Positions 37,601-45,485 of a DNA stretch of 46,566 nt are shown here, in pieces. The DNA comes from Verrucomicrobiota bacterium. Its GTDB lineage: Bacteria; Verrucomicrobiota; Verrucomicrobiia; Chthoniobacterales; SZAS-18. Below the pieces are notes generated by a model. The model did no database searches, was not told where the DNA came from, and saw only the letters and a program-made list of their open reading frames with translations. The stretch covers positions 1-46,566 of the forward strand of contig JAFEGM010000011.1 in NCBI GenBank assembly GCA_018240025.1, in the 5' to 3' direction. Numbering within the stretch: the stretch's first letter is position 1; each line of letters begins with the position of its first letter. Made by a program: the position numbers and the translations under genes.

Positions 37601-39753
37601 CAATAGAAATAGGCCGAACCATCGGCATTGTTCGCGCCGGGCAAGGTGACATCGGGCTGGAGCGGCCGGTTGTTGGCGTCGCGATAAACCCCGTCGGGCG
37701 GCAGGACTTCCTGCGAGGCGATGAAGGTGTCGAAGACCGCGAACGTCGGAGACAGCCGCGGAGCGTCCGGCTGCACCGCGAGCAGAAACCCGCCGCGTCC
37801 GACCGTGGTGTCGAAGACCTGGTCAGCGGCGGAAGGCGAGCGCACGCCGCTGAAGCCGCTGCCGTTGAGCGAATTGATGCTCCAGTAGACTGTTCCGCTG
37901 CTGCCCACGGCGACGCCGGCGGTGTCGGTGGTCGGCAGAGGAATGAGCGCCGGCGGGCTGCTCTGCAGCGCCCAGCGCCAGCTGCGGGTGCCGTCCGCAT
38001 TCTCCTGCAGCTTGGCCACGAAGGCTGCGGCGGCGGTCGTGTCGTTGATGTTGGTGGGGTTGGCCAGGATCTGGCCGGCCGGTTGCGGGAAGACGAGCGC
38101 CGCGAAGAGGTCGTCCGAGGAGGCGCCGCCGCCGAGATAGACCGCGCCAGAAGTATCGCGGGCGATGGAGGTGAACCAGCCGTAGGTCACGTTGCCGGCC
38201 CCCTGCGAAAGCGTCGGTGACTCCACCCACTGGAAGTTGCCGCTGGCATTGAGCCGGGCCACGAAGGGTCGGATCGAGCCCACCGGCACGGCGAAGGGCA
38301 GCGTGAAGTCGGTGCTGTTCGTGATGGTGCGGCCGCGCAGCGTGGTGGAGGCCGAGGTGGCCCGGGTGGCGAGCGCGCCGGTGAAGGTCACGTTGCGGGC
38401 GGCGTCGACCGTGACCACGCCCGGCTCGGCCGCGTTGGCCGCCGTGGGCGTGTTGTAGGTGGTGAGGAAGACCGTCTGGCCGGTGTCGGCGTTGAGGCGG
38501 GCGACGAAGCCGTCGACCACATTGAGCGAGGCGGTCACGCCGCTGAGGACATTGCGGCCGGTCCAGGTGCCGGTGAGGTAGACGGAATCGGCATCGACCG
38601 CGAGGCCGCCGATCTGCGAGTTCGAACCGCCGGGTCTTGCGCTGAATGAGTTGTTCGGCGGCACGCCCACCAGATCCACGGAGCTGATGGTGCCGTTGGC
38701 CTCGACACCGACATTCGAGGTGACCGGCGTGAGCCAGTCCCAGGCGTACGTCGGGGTGGTGCCCGCGGGCGAGCCGAGCGGCGGCGGGGTGGCCGCGAGG
38801 CGGGCGATGAAGGCGGTGCCGGAGTAGTTGACGACCTTGGCCGGAAGGCTGGTCGGCGGAGTGGCGAGAATCGCGATGCGACCGCCCGCGGGACCGCGCA
38901 GCCAGAAGATGCGGCCGGGATCGGGGTTGGTGTCGTCCGTCCCGTACTCCAGGCGGGCCTTCACGTAGAGGCTGCCGTCCGGACCGATGGCGAGCGCGTT
39001 GCGCTGGGCGGAGAAGCGGTTCAGCGGGGCCGGCGCGGTGGCCGGGGTGCCCAGCGGCGCGCTGCCGGAGGAATCGGACCGGATGGTGAGCTGCCCGATG
39101 ATCGGTGAGCGCGCGTTCAGGTCGGTGTCGAGCGACGTGCTCGAGGTGAACGTGCTGGCCGTGAACGGCTTGACCCACTGCCAGTTGCCGTCGGCATCGA
39201 GCATGGCGACGAACAGGTTTTCGTACACCGCCGTGCGGGTCGTCGACTGGCGCGTGATGGTGTTGGTCAGATTGACGCTGAGCGAGCCGAACTGCACCGG
39301 ATCGACCCCGTTCGAGGTGCCGCTGCCGCTGATGAAGACATTGCCGAAACCGTCGACCGCCAGGCCGGTGGCGATCTCGTGCTGGTAGTCGAGCCCGCGG
39401 CTGGTGCGACGCCAGACGATCTGGCCGCTGCTGTTGTACTTGATGACGAAGAGGTCGAACGTCGGCGTCGAGCTGGAGTTCAGCGCCGTCACCGCCTGCG
39501 ACGACCCGAAGCGTCCGGTGTTGTCGCTCGCGACGTCGCGAAAGACCTCGGCGCTGAACTGGTTGGAGTTGAAGCGACCGGCGACGTAGACGTTGCCGAC
39601 GCCGTCGACGGCGGTGGCGTAGATTTCTTCGGTGCCGGGACCGTCGAGGCGACTGGAGTAGCCGGCCGGTTCCTGGACCCCGATTTCCGTGGCGAGGGCC
39701 ACGGTGGCCGGCAGCGCGAGGGCGCGGAGGAGAGTGCGAAAGAAGGCGGACAT
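31615..39753 (-). CDS. Giant exported protein: SBBP-type propeller, long middle region, Tc-toxin-A-like C-terminus
   Basis: 2712 residues with a signal peptide (MSAFFRTLLRALALPATVALA). Residues ~40-650 hold SBBP-like blades (TAVDGVGNVYVAGRF, GLAVDGFGNVFISGSG, GLAVDADSVYLTGTW). The middle ~1300 residues are mainly beta. From ~1950 the protein becomes helical: two long coiled-coil helices (~2146-2210 and ~2268-2337) flank a hydrophobic stretch (~2212-2268, GLATDALSAVRGGIRLTGAA). Next come FDLAARYTYLAATTYDFE (from 2368), LARLSQNFAVL, QVETGQFSLRREL (~2448) and KIRSVGVWFEN (~2541). This order resembles the C-terminus of Tc-toxin A subunits, where YDLA...AEKAWQYE, then LEVTRTVSL, then QVSVTLPA are found. 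The resemblance is from memory and needs a profile search. Unlike classic TcA it has a signal peptide, and no TcB/TcC gene is in the window. Confidence 0.9.
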   Translation of the reverse strand: MSAFFRTLLRALALPATVALATEIGVQEPAGYSSRLDGPGTEEIYATAVDGVGNVYVAGRFNSNQFSAEVFRDVASDNTGRFGSSQAVTALNSSSTPTFDLFVIKYNSSGQIVWRRTSRGLDYQHEIATGLAVDGFGNVFISGSGTSNGVDPVQFGSLSVNLTNTITRQSTTRTAVYENLFVAMLDADGNWQWVKPFTASTFTSSTSLDTDLNARSPIIGQLTIRSDSSGSAPLGTPATAPAPLNRFSAQRNALAIGPDGSLYVKARLEYGTDDTNPDPGRIFWLRGPAGGRIAILATPPTSLPAKVVNYSGTAFIARLAATPPPLGSPAGTTPTYAWDWLTPVTSNVGVEANGTISSVDLVGVPPNNSFSARPGGSNSQIGGLAVDADSVYLTGTWTGRNVLSGVTASLNVVDGFVARLNADTGQTVFLTTYNTPTAANAAEPGVVTVDAARNVTFTGALATRATSASTTLRGRTITNSTDFTLPFAVPVGSIRPFVARLNASGNFQWVESPTLSQGAGNVTYGWFTSIARDTSGAVYLGGGASSDDLFAALVFPQPAGQILANPTNINDTTAAAAFVAKLQENADGTRSWRWALQSSPPALIPLPTTDTAGVAVGSSGTVYWSINSLNGSGFSGVRSPSAADQVFDTTVGRGGFLLAVQPDAPRLSPTFAVFDTFIASQEVLPPDGVYRDANNRPLQPDVTLPGANNADGSAYFYWDTFEKKLYAVSPIVADIRWRVNADVISSARAVRRVLVRWPETVAEGLTTQVTGAGANGDEPAVSLEPAGLNHTFSTVLFQTNDAQVSGSKKFTSKREGYAVLLYTVGRNTAAGSAPVSLEVVRTQLWTNPLVNSTAPATIGTAINPATYSHGDPEGRNGYVVNRRARIDGEGANAAYSFDTRVGPIIPVNEDEPGAEDDLAVIWSRLNSKGVSWPARTVTFTAQWPAAPRKIIIASGLGSLVYDQPPFDPTVVANPSVYHQPDKKFAGYNPNEEHALLAPAQTSGTALFALRADLNNLGTTTSQPYALVRYQDASDGLKTKFFVYKVEVTAPAIVGTGGAPSYPAYGFTAIPGVAGTRVQPPYPLSLLPPAAGTTGSGTAYFKDRKNETWARSAGTFTAGYFYPVQPNFWVDLNGDGFADNGVTELPWLDRYNKDVLGAPAYGVPVPVTYAISWPAGVPVLAVGDTVTTARDGLPEIEGAPSAEIIYEDSSDLASGVAASSVRILEYDAERSVPLNGVVNGTALVVGANSIPVESAPGGRFRFTALPFHLKARLSFDPVNKLLIFSGVKDSSGAGRPLLLLNVMSAAERDRLLSLDGTAGNTNTAWDQAVATLAILTRNPNQVTGFGAEVYLAGFERVGTGSPVVLRHRPALGNKALTAGRPSGLGYVTIARNNAAGLGAAPIDLQIVRVVNPPAKGDIKIIFSDNALDEKVTLRHGLDFAGEAAGRIFEWWVQPAVTATSPPPPNPANPSADGWTLLASGDGVNDVVIEGSGLRTLADSWVFVRYRGYTTGGFDAETFTDWAGDPASTTTPLAAFVPGWIKRVLEGINPFEARVRNFASAPTQTYSSFLTSAGARYEGAVALSNDPGVLNRIGLIELYETVLRRGFALSINGPGGGQTNAAVNNALLLAATRISDLYMLIGNEAYADAQDPTVGFTTTDGAVGSLAPSVFAFQNQVPNLISEELALLRGRDNSSGGVGAAPVYNRLFWNFTNGLEGEPAYVQNYGITDQNSDGFINETDARVLFPMGHGDAWGHYLTAVKSHYRLLRHPGYTWVPRTESTLVAGVAVEVDYADESKFAQAAAARANTGAEIVNLTYRERYVADPAGQWQGYRDTDTQRAWGVDEWARRAGQGALFDWALANAILPAVHAAPLTNPSGPPPSGLQKIDRTTVADLRKISAAYARIQAALDQADQGLNPLGLTPGAIPFDIDPNFLEVGSTNQAKTHFEQVFDRAMAAVNNARGIFDYASELTNRLRQTQVTSNQFAQDTLEQEFDFKNRLIEIFGYPYPGTIGPGRLYPTGYDGPDLYPTYNYVAVTEVSGSAVVPDSQVSAFFLPFGQQFSTPSTGGTVTGNDLTSVLSHYFTGDAATTGVPSNAVLNTTLPIATARSWAFAAPGNWGQRRAQGTLQLAIGDVVRAEAELRRGLLNYNNHIANIQDQLDLLFARTALQTEQIEILDRQRGTITTMNRAIGIFRGTATATNTTAEILKTFSDGTAASIPTVVGLATDALSAVRGGIRLTGAAIAAILQGSAGVADIAANSIELGKERVGLTTDIEIQKSQFSFDIQEQLKVIEALLREEVGLRLDLFSLEQSLRAASSQYQIILAEGQRILEERVIHRRKVAGITQQNRYQDLTFRLFRNDALQKYRAAFDLAARYTYLAATTYDFETVQLGTSNAAGRRFLTDIARERALGQFDANGQPVNGVNGLSDPLARLSQNFAVLKGRLGINNPQVETGQFSLRRELYRLQPEADEDWRNQLQASRVANLWSVPEFRRFCRPFAPESAGAQPGLVLTFSTNVTFGQNLFGLPLGGGDSSYDSSQFATKIRSVGVWFENYDGSGLSATPRVYLVPAGTDILRAPDSASLATREFDVVDQAIPTPFPIGTANLQNPSWIPSNDSVDVPFNQIRQQSRFRAYNDDGLDPAEFVGDTRLIGRSVWNTKWMLIIPGGTLLNDPNAGLDTFIRGRLLPGSSTDRDLNGIRDIKIFFQTYAYSGN

Positions 39754-39778
39754 GGCGAAAAGCGGTGAGGCGTGGCGA

Positions 39779-41521
39779 TCAGGGAGTCGGATTGATCTCG
39801 GCGATGGGATTGACCCGGCGGAGCGTGAAGGCGCCGCGCACGAGGACCGGCGAGCGGTGCAGGCCCGTGATGGTCTCGGTGTAGGTGCCGCCGCGCTCGG
39901 AGTAGCCGGCGGTCGGCGAAGGCGCGGTGGGCGGCGGATCGAAGGTCAGCGTCAGCTGGCGGCTGATGGCCCAGACTTCCTGCAGATCGGGCGGCAGGTC
40001 GTTGCCGAGCGGCGTGAACTGCGCGCTGAGGTCGTCGTGGTCCGGGTGATAGCGATGCCGGAAGGGATTGGTGGGCGAGTTGCGCTCGACCGCGACCGTG
40101 CCCGTGAGCGTGGTGCCGAGCGCGCCCGCCAGCGGGACCGAGGAGCCGGTGAAATCGTAGCCGACGCTCGAGAGCCGGTAGGAGAAGGGCGAGCCGTTCT
40201 GCTGCAGCGGCGCCTCGAAGTCGGGAATGCGGGCGGGATCGGTCACCAGCACGAACGGCTGCGCCGCGCTGGTGTCGCCCGTGGTCGGGCGGCGCTTGCG
40301 CATGAGGATGACCTCACGCAGCAGCTTCGCCTGGCCGGCGGCATCGACGTGCACGAGCAGGCGGAGCGAGAATTCGGCCGGCGTGGCCGTGGGCGTGGCG
40401 GGTGTGTTGCCGTGCACCTCGCCGACCGCATTGAGCGTGACCTCGCCGACCCACAGTCCGGTCTCGGGGCTGGCCGGCGGCACGTCGTCGGTGAACGAAC
40501 CGCGGCGGCTGGGACGCGAAGGTACGCCGCTGAGGCTGGAGCGCGGCAGGGAGGCCACGACCGGGAGCCGCTGCCGGATGCCGCCGCCGGTCACGCTGAC
40601 GAGGGTCGCGGCGTCATCGGCCAGGAGTTTGCGCTGCACGCCGAGCGCGAGCGTGAGCGTGCCGTTGGCCGGGACGGTGCGCGTCACGCTGGTGACCGGC
40701 GACCAGCTGAGACTCCCGGTGCCGGTGCGCTGCCCGAGGAGGAGCGGGAAGGCGCCCGGATTGCTCAGGGTGACGGTGGTGGCGGTGGCGGAACGATTGC
40801 GCAGCGCGATGGTCTTCGAGGCGACGTCGGGCCCGAAATCGAGGACGCGTTCGCCCGCCAGATCGAGCTCGAGCGGGGCGGCGAAATCGCTCGCGCCCTT
40901 GGTGTAGATCCAATAGGCGCGGCCTGCCTCGAGCGCCGTGCTGTCGGTGAGCGCGACCCAGGTGCCATTGGGATCGAGTCGGAAACGCGCCTGCCCCGCG
41001 TGCGCCCCGGAACCGGCGAAGTAGTCGCCCGAACGCACGCTGGTGGCGGGGTCGATGGCCAGGCCCGTGAGCGTGAAGCTGTCGGCCCGCCAGCGCGGGG
41101 CGCGCGCGCTGGCCGTGCCGCTGACCGTGAGCATGGCCGCGCCGGTCACCTTGATGAGGTACGACTGATGCGGCACGACCCCGCGCAGATTCGAGAGCGC
41201 GGCGGCATCGGCGCGCGAGCCAGGCGGGAAGTAGGCGCGCCAGCCGGGGAGATTGAAGAGCCCCGCGGCCGGATCGGAGAGATACTGCACCGGCGAGCGG
41301 GTCGGGAAGTAGGTCCAGACCTGCTCGAGCCCGGCCAGTCCGGCGAAGACCACCGCCGGCGAGGCATCGGCCGGCGCGACCTCGAGATGGATCGCATTCC
41401 AGCCGGCCTGCAGCGGGAAGGTCTGCGTGGCGGTGGGCTCGACCGCGGCGAGCGGCCGGGCCCCGAGGAGAAGGAGGCCGAGCAGGGCGGCCGGGCGGAG
41501 GAAGGAGGAGAGTCGAGACAT
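39779..41521 (-). CDS. Exported protein of unknown function, first gene of the giant-protein operon
   Basis: 580 residues from MSRLSSFLRPAALLGLLLLG (signal peptide ending PLAA). The mature protein opens TQTFPLQAGWNAIHLEV and contains FNLPGWRAYFPPGS, LEAGRAYWIYTKG and a later beta-domain (TIALRNRSATATTVTLSNPG). The GWN.I and AYWIY motifs are like those of secreted proteins that open with a QAGWNLIS strand. The ending is beta-rich (YTETITGLHRSPVLVRGAFT) and lacks the shared C-terminal module. It is 25 bases before the giant gene and probably opens the operon. Not recognised beyond this. The start was placed at the signal peptide; an open frame upstream runs into an inverted repeat and is not coding. 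Confidence 0.85.
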   Translation of the reverse strand: MSRLSSFLRPAALLGLLLLGARPLAAVEPTATQTFPLQAGWNAIHLEVAPADASPAVVFAGLAGLEQVWTYFPTRSPVQYLSDPAAGLFNLPGWRAYFPPGSRADAAALSNLRGVVPHQSYLIKVTGAAMLTVSGTASARAPRWRADSFTLTGLAIDPATSVRSGDYFAGSGAHAGQARFRLDPNGTWVALTDSTALEAGRAYWIYTKGASDFAAPLELDLAGERVLDFGPDVASKTIALRNRSATATTVTLSNPGAFPLLLGQRTGTGSLSWSPVTSVTRTVPANGTLTLALGVQRKLLADDAATLVSVTGGGIRQRLPVVASLPRSSLSGVPSRPSRRGSFTDDVPPASPETGLWVGEVTLNAVGEVHGNTPATPTATPAEFSLRLLVHVDAAGQAKLLREVILMRKRRPTTGDTSAAQPFVLVTDPARIPDFEAPLQQNGSPFSYRLSSVGYDFTGSSVPLAGALGTTLTGTVAVERNSPTNPFRHRYHPDHDDLSAQFTPLGNDLPPDLQEVWAISRQLTLTFDPPPTAPSPTAGYSERGGTYTETITGLHRSPVLVRGAFTLRRVNPIAEINPTP

Positions 41522-41611
41522 CGAAGGCGCGTTTCCCGGTCCTTGGGGAAAGCGCGGCGCGATGTTGCAAAAAAAGTTCGGAGCGCGGTCGGCCGCGCTG
41601 TCTGGGGCGCT

Positions 41612-41748
41612 GGCGGAGCCCGACGGAAGCTCACACGAAGCCACGAAGGCACGAAGTAAGATGAGGCATGTTGCCGCTGCTCCGGCAGCCAATTCCTGCT
41701 TCCCTTTGTGCCTCAGTGGCTTTGTGTGAGCTTCCGTCAGGCTCCGCC
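41612..41748. repeat. Long imperfect inverted repeat
   Basis: The arms at 41612-41644 and 41716-41748 are 33 bases each and match at 31 positions when one is inverted. They start GGCGGAGCC and contain GACGGAAGCTCACAC. The similarity continues more weakly inward for about 12 bases (gaaggcacgaag side). The loop is about 70 bases. The arms contain the cacgaag/gcacgaag words known from dispersed hairpins in environmental genomes. It sits between the ends of the operon promoter region and the kinase stop; no transposase is nearby. Confidence 0.88.
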
Positions 41749-41764
41749 GGCGTCACCGGCTCCT

Positions 41765-44632
41765 CTACCGCACGCGCGTCTTCGGCTCCGGGTCGGCCAG
41801 GAGTTTTTGGAAACGCGGATGCTGGCGGAGCGGGTCCCATTGCCAGCGCAGGCGGAGGTCGGCCAGCGTCAGACTGGATTCCATGCGGAAGACCGGCCCG
41901 GGCGTGACGAGCAGGTGCTCGATGAGATCGAGGGCGCGGTCGGGCTCGCCGATGTGGGCGTAGATGAGCGCGAGCATGCTGGTGAGCGACGCACCGCCCA
42001 CGATGTCGCGCGCTTCCGGCACCTGGCTTGCGGCCAGCTCGCCCTGGGTGCGGGCTTCCTGCCTCCGGCCGAGGTAGGCGTAGAGCACGGCCAGCTGCAT
42101 GCGGCGGAAGGTGTGGGCGGGATTGGCCTCCAATTCCACTTCCAGGGCCAGGCGCGCGATTTCCAGCTGTCGGTGGGCGCGTTCCGTCTCGCCGGCGGCC
42201 AGCGCGGCCACGCCGATGAGGTAGGCGATCGGCACGGACGGACCGCCGGGCGAAGGCAGGCTGACGTTGAACGTGCTCTCCTCGGCAGCGCGCTCGGCGG
42301 CGGCATAGTCACGCGCCAGCATGGCCGTGTCCCAGCGCTGCAAGGTGATGACGCCATCGGGGTCCATGCCCGCCGGCACTTCCGCCAGCGCGGTCGCGAG
42401 CGGTCGGAGATCGCCGTGCTCCCACAGCTCGATCCGCGCATTGTCCACCCGCACGACCGGGGCGCGGCTGCCGGCCTGCGCGAGAGCGCGGCGGCCGATC
42501 TCGCGCGCAGCCGGCCAGTTTCGGGACTGGCGGTGGTGGGTGAAGATCTCCTGCGCGATGCGGCCATTGAGCGGATCGCGCTGCAGGGCGCGCTCGAAGC
42601 CGGCCAGAGCTTCGCTGTAGGCGCCCTGCCGCCGCTGGATGAAGGCGCGCGTCAGATCGATTTCCGGGTCGTTCGGACTCAACTGGCGCGCGCGGTCGAG
42701 TTCCTCGAGGGCGCGGCGGAAATCGCGGTCGATGCGGTAGTAGCAGAGCGCGAGCGCGAGGTGGCATTCGCCCAGATCCGGCCGCAGGCGCAGCGCGGCC
42801 TGGGCCGCCGCGTGGGCCCGCGCCTTGAGCTCGGGGCTGAGATTGTAATTGCGGTAAAGGTACGCCTGCGTCGCGGCCAGACGCGCGTGGGCGAGGGCGA
42901 AGTCCGGATCGAGCCGCAGCGCCTCGAGATAGAGCGTTTCGGCCGTGCGGAAATCCTCCGGCAGGTAGGTGGCGCGCGTCTCGTGTTCGCGGGCCTGGAG
43001 ATAGAGCAGGTAGGCGGCCGGGTTGGTGGTCTGGCGCGTCTGCACGCGCTTCTGCTCGTCGGAGTTCAGGCTGGTCTGAAGCGCCCGGGCGACCGAGGTG
43101 GCGAGTTCGCTCTGCAGGCTGATGGCATCGGCCAGCGTGCGGTCATAGCGCTCGGCCCAAACGGTGCGCCGGCCGCGTACCTCGAGCAGCGTGACATTGA
43201 GCAGCACCCGCTCGCGCTCGCGCCGGACCGTGCCTTCGAGCAGATGCGAGACGCCGAGCTGACGCGCGATGACGGGGAGATCGCGCGGGCGGCCGGCGGT
43301 GAACTGGGTCACGCTGCTGCGGTTGACCACCCGCAGCTGGCCGATGCGGGCGAGGGTGTTGAGGATGTCGTCCTGCAGACCGTCGGCGAAATAGGCGTTG
43401 GCGGGATCGGGCGAGAGATTCTCGAACGGCAGCACCGCCAGCGCCGCGCCAGGCCCGGCGGCCTCAGGCCCCGGATCGCGGAAGGCCTGCACCCCGGCCA
43501 GTCCAAGCGCCGTCAGGACGAGCAGAGTTGCCACGGCGCGCCAGCGGGAGCGCCGCGGCGCGGGGGAGTTCTGCGCCTCCCAGTGCCGCAGAGCCTCGGC
43601 CAGACGCGCGTGCAGCGCCTCCGCCTTGGCGGGTCGGCGGGCGGGGTCCGGCGCGAGGAGATCGGTCAGCAACCCCACGATTTCCGGCGGCACGCCGCGC
43701 CGCTGGAGCTGCTCCACGGGCAGCGGCTGCTCCAGAATGTGTCGCCGGATCGCGGCCAACGACGCCCCCGAGTGCGGCAGCTCGCCGCAGAGGGCGAACC
43801 AAAGCGTGACCCCGAGCGAGTAGAGGTCCGAGCGCGCATCGAGCGGCTCGCCGGCCAGCTGCTCGGGGCTGGCGAAATGCGGGGTGCCGCGAAATCCGCC
43901 GTAGCCGCCGAAGGCCGCCACTGCGGCGGGCGAGGGAGCCGCTTCGGTGCTCACGTCCTTGGCCAGGCCGAAGTCGATGACCTTGATCCACGCTCCGCCC
44001 AGCACGCCCTCGGGTGCGCCGGTCAGCATGATGTTGGCCGGTTTCAAATCGCGGTGGATGAGCCCGCGCTCCGCCGCGGCAGTCAGCGCGCGGGTGACCT
44101 GCAGCGCCATTTCCAGCGCCGGCCCGACCGCCAGCGGACCGTGCAGGCGGAGATGAGCTTCGAGCGTCGCGCCCTCGACCAACTCCATGGCGTAGAAGCA
44201 CTCGCGCTCCATGCCGTCCAGGGCGAACGCAGGCTCCTCCTCCAGCGTGGTGCCGGGCTCGGTCCCGAAGTGGAAGACGCTGGCCACATTCGGATGCCGC
44301 AGCTGGGCGGCGGCGCGCGCCTCCTGCAGGAAACGGGCGCGGGCTTCCGGCCGACGGGCGTAGCGTGGGCCGATGACCTTGAGCGCGACCGGCAGCTGCA
44401 GATTCAAGTCGATGGCCCGGTAGGTCACGCCCATGGCCCCGCGCCCCAGTTCCCACAGCTCGCCGTCGGGGCGCCGGGCGATTTCGTAATGCTGGTAGCG
44501 CCGCCGCGTCGGCGACGTCTCCTCCGGCTCACGGAGTCCGCCGCCGAGCAGGCAGGAAAGACAGCCGCCGCTGCCGTCCGTGAGCGGCACGCCGCATTGC
44601 TCGCATTGCTGGAGAACGGAGGGGCGATCCAT
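41765..44632 (-). CDS. Membrane Ser/Thr protein kinase with zinc ribbon, TolB-like and TPR domains
   Basis: 955 residues. An N-terminal zinc ribbon has Cys10, Cys13, Cys24 and Cys27. The kinase domain (about 50-375) shows GRGAMG at 63-68, Lys85 in VALKVIG, HRDLKPANIM with His193 and Asp195, DFGLAKD with Asp220, and GTPHFASPEQL. All key catalytic residues are present, so it should be active. One membrane span (about 378-400) is followed by a TolB-like domain (AVLPFENLSPDPANAYFADG ... LEGTVRRE) and about ten TPR-like repeats to the end. It should phosphorylate Ser/Thr on cytoplasmic proteins in response to a signal sensed across the membrane. It lies 14 bases after the sigma factor gene. No substrate can be named. 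Confidence 0.95.
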   Translation of the reverse strand: MDRPSVLQQCEQCGVPLTDGSGGCLSCLLGGGLREPEETSPTRRRYQHYEIARRPDGELWELGRGAMGVTYRAIDLNLQLPVALKVIGPRYARRPEARARFLQEARAAAQLRHPNVASVFHFGTEPGTTLEEEPAFALDGMERECFYAMELVEGATLEAHLRLHGPLAVGPALEMALQVTRALTAAAERGLIHRDLKPANIMLTGAPEGVLGGAWIKVIDFGLAKDVSTEAAPSPAAVAAFGGYGGFRGTPHFASPEQLAGEPLDARSDLYSLGVTLWFALCGELPHSGASLAAIRRHILEQPLPVEQLQRRGVPPEIVGLLTDLLAPDPARRPAKAEALHARLAEALRHWEAQNSPAPRRSRWRAVATLLVLTALGLAGVQAFRDPGPEAAGPGAALAVLPFENLSPDPANAYFADGLQDDILNTLARIGQLRVVNRSSVTQFTAGRPRDLPVIARQLGVSHLLEGTVRRERERVLLNVTLLEVRGRRTVWAERYDRTLADAISLQSELATSVARALQTSLNSDEQKRVQTRQTTNPAAYLLYLQAREHETRATYLPEDFRTAETLYLEALRLDPDFALAHARLAATQAYLYRNYNLSPELKARAHAAAQAALRLRPDLGECHLALALCYYRIDRDFRRALEELDRARQLSPNDPEIDLTRAFIQRRQGAYSEALAGFERALQRDPLNGRIAQEIFTHHRQSRNWPAAREIGRRALAQAGSRAPVVRVDNARIELWEHGDLRPLATALAEVPAGMDPDGVITLQRWDTAMLARDYAAAERAAEESTFNVSLPSPGGPSVPIAYLIGVAALAAGETERAHRQLEIARLALEVELEANPAHTFRRMQLAVLYAYLGRRQEARTQGELAASQVPEARDIVGGASLTSMLALIYAHIGEPDRALDLIEHLLVTPGPVFRMESSLTLADLRLRWQWDPLRQHPRFQKLLADPEPKTRVR

Positions 44633-44646
44633 CGGGACCGGACGTT

Positions 44647-45432
44647 TCAGGGAGCCGCGACCAGGACACGGCCCAGGTAGCGCAATTCTTCGTCGATGTC
44701 CGCCTCCGCCGCCACCGTCCGCGCGACTTCCGCCCGCAGCAGCTCGCGGTAGCGCCCCCGCAGCCGGAAGAGCAGGCTGCGCAGCGTGGCCTGGGGCAGG
44801 CCGAGTTCGTCGGCCACCTGCTCCTGGCTGGGCAGACCGATCCCGCCGCGGAGGAACGGCAGGAGGGCAGTATAGATGCGAGCCTTGGCGCCCTCATACT
44901 CGTCCGCCAGTTGCTCCAGGGCCCGCTGGGTCAGGGATTGCGCCCAGGACCACTCGAAGGCCCGCTCCTCATCCGCCGGGGCGCGGCTGGATAGCTGCGC
45001 GCTGAAGGCCGCCTCGGCCTGCTCGAGTTCGGCGTCGAGCAGGAGCACGTTCTGCGCGCCGCCGCCGCGCTTGGCGGCGCGTTCGCGTTCATAGACGTCG
45101 GAAAGGTAATGCTTGAGCACCGCCAGCAGGAAGGTGCGGAAGCGGCCGCGCGTCGGATCGGCCTCGGCATAAATGCGCTTGCTCAGCAGATGCGCGAAGA
45201 ACCCCTGGATGAGGTCCTGCGCATCATGCGGGCCGTGGCCACGTCGACGGACAAACGAATACAACGGGGCCCAGTAGTCCCGGCAGAGCTGCGTCAGCGC
45301 TTCCTCTGCGGCCGCCTCGTCCGAAGGGTCGAGCGCACACGCGGCGATGACGCTCCAGTGCGTGGTGGCAAAGGGCGTTCCTGTGGCAGAGGCGAGCAGC
45401 CGGCGAGGAGACACCGCGCATGCTACCACCAT
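44647..45432 (-). CDS. ECF-type RNA polymerase sigma factor linked to the kinase
   Basis: 261 residues from MVVACAVSPRRLLASATGTP. It opens with FATTHWSVI, typical of the large sigma-like proteins paired with kinases in Verrucomicrobiota and Planctomycetota. Region 2 follows: WAPLYSFVRRRGHGPHDAQD, LIQGFFAHLL and FRTFLLAVLKHYLSDVYERE. Region 4 is visible near the end as LPSQEQVADELGLPQATLRS and LLFRLRGRYRELLRAEV. It directs RNA polymerase to an unknown regulon and is probably controlled by phosphorylation by the kinase encoded next in the operon. No anti-sigma factor is present. The alternative start further upstream would pass through the repeat region and was rejected. Confidence 0.93.
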   Translation of the reverse strand: MVVACAVSPRRLLASATGTPFATTHWSVIAACALDPSDEAAAEEALTQLCRDYWAPLYSFVRRRGHGPHDAQDLIQGFFAHLLSKRIYAEADPTRGRFRTFLLAVLKHYLSDVYERERAAKRGGGAQNVLLLDAELEQAEAAFSAQLSSRAPADEERAFEWSWAQSLTQRALEQLADEYEGAKARIYTALLPFLRGGIGLPSQEQVADELGLPQATLRSLLFRLRGRYRELLRAEVARTVAAEADIDEELRYLGRVLVAAP

Positions 45433-45485
45433 CGCGGGCCAATGCGAGGCCCGCGGAAGGAGTAGGACAATGGCTGTGGCCGGGC

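Noticed and set aside
41708..44680. 990-codon plus-strand open frame over the kinase gene
   Set aside because: It is the complement of a textbook kinase with all catalytic motifs.
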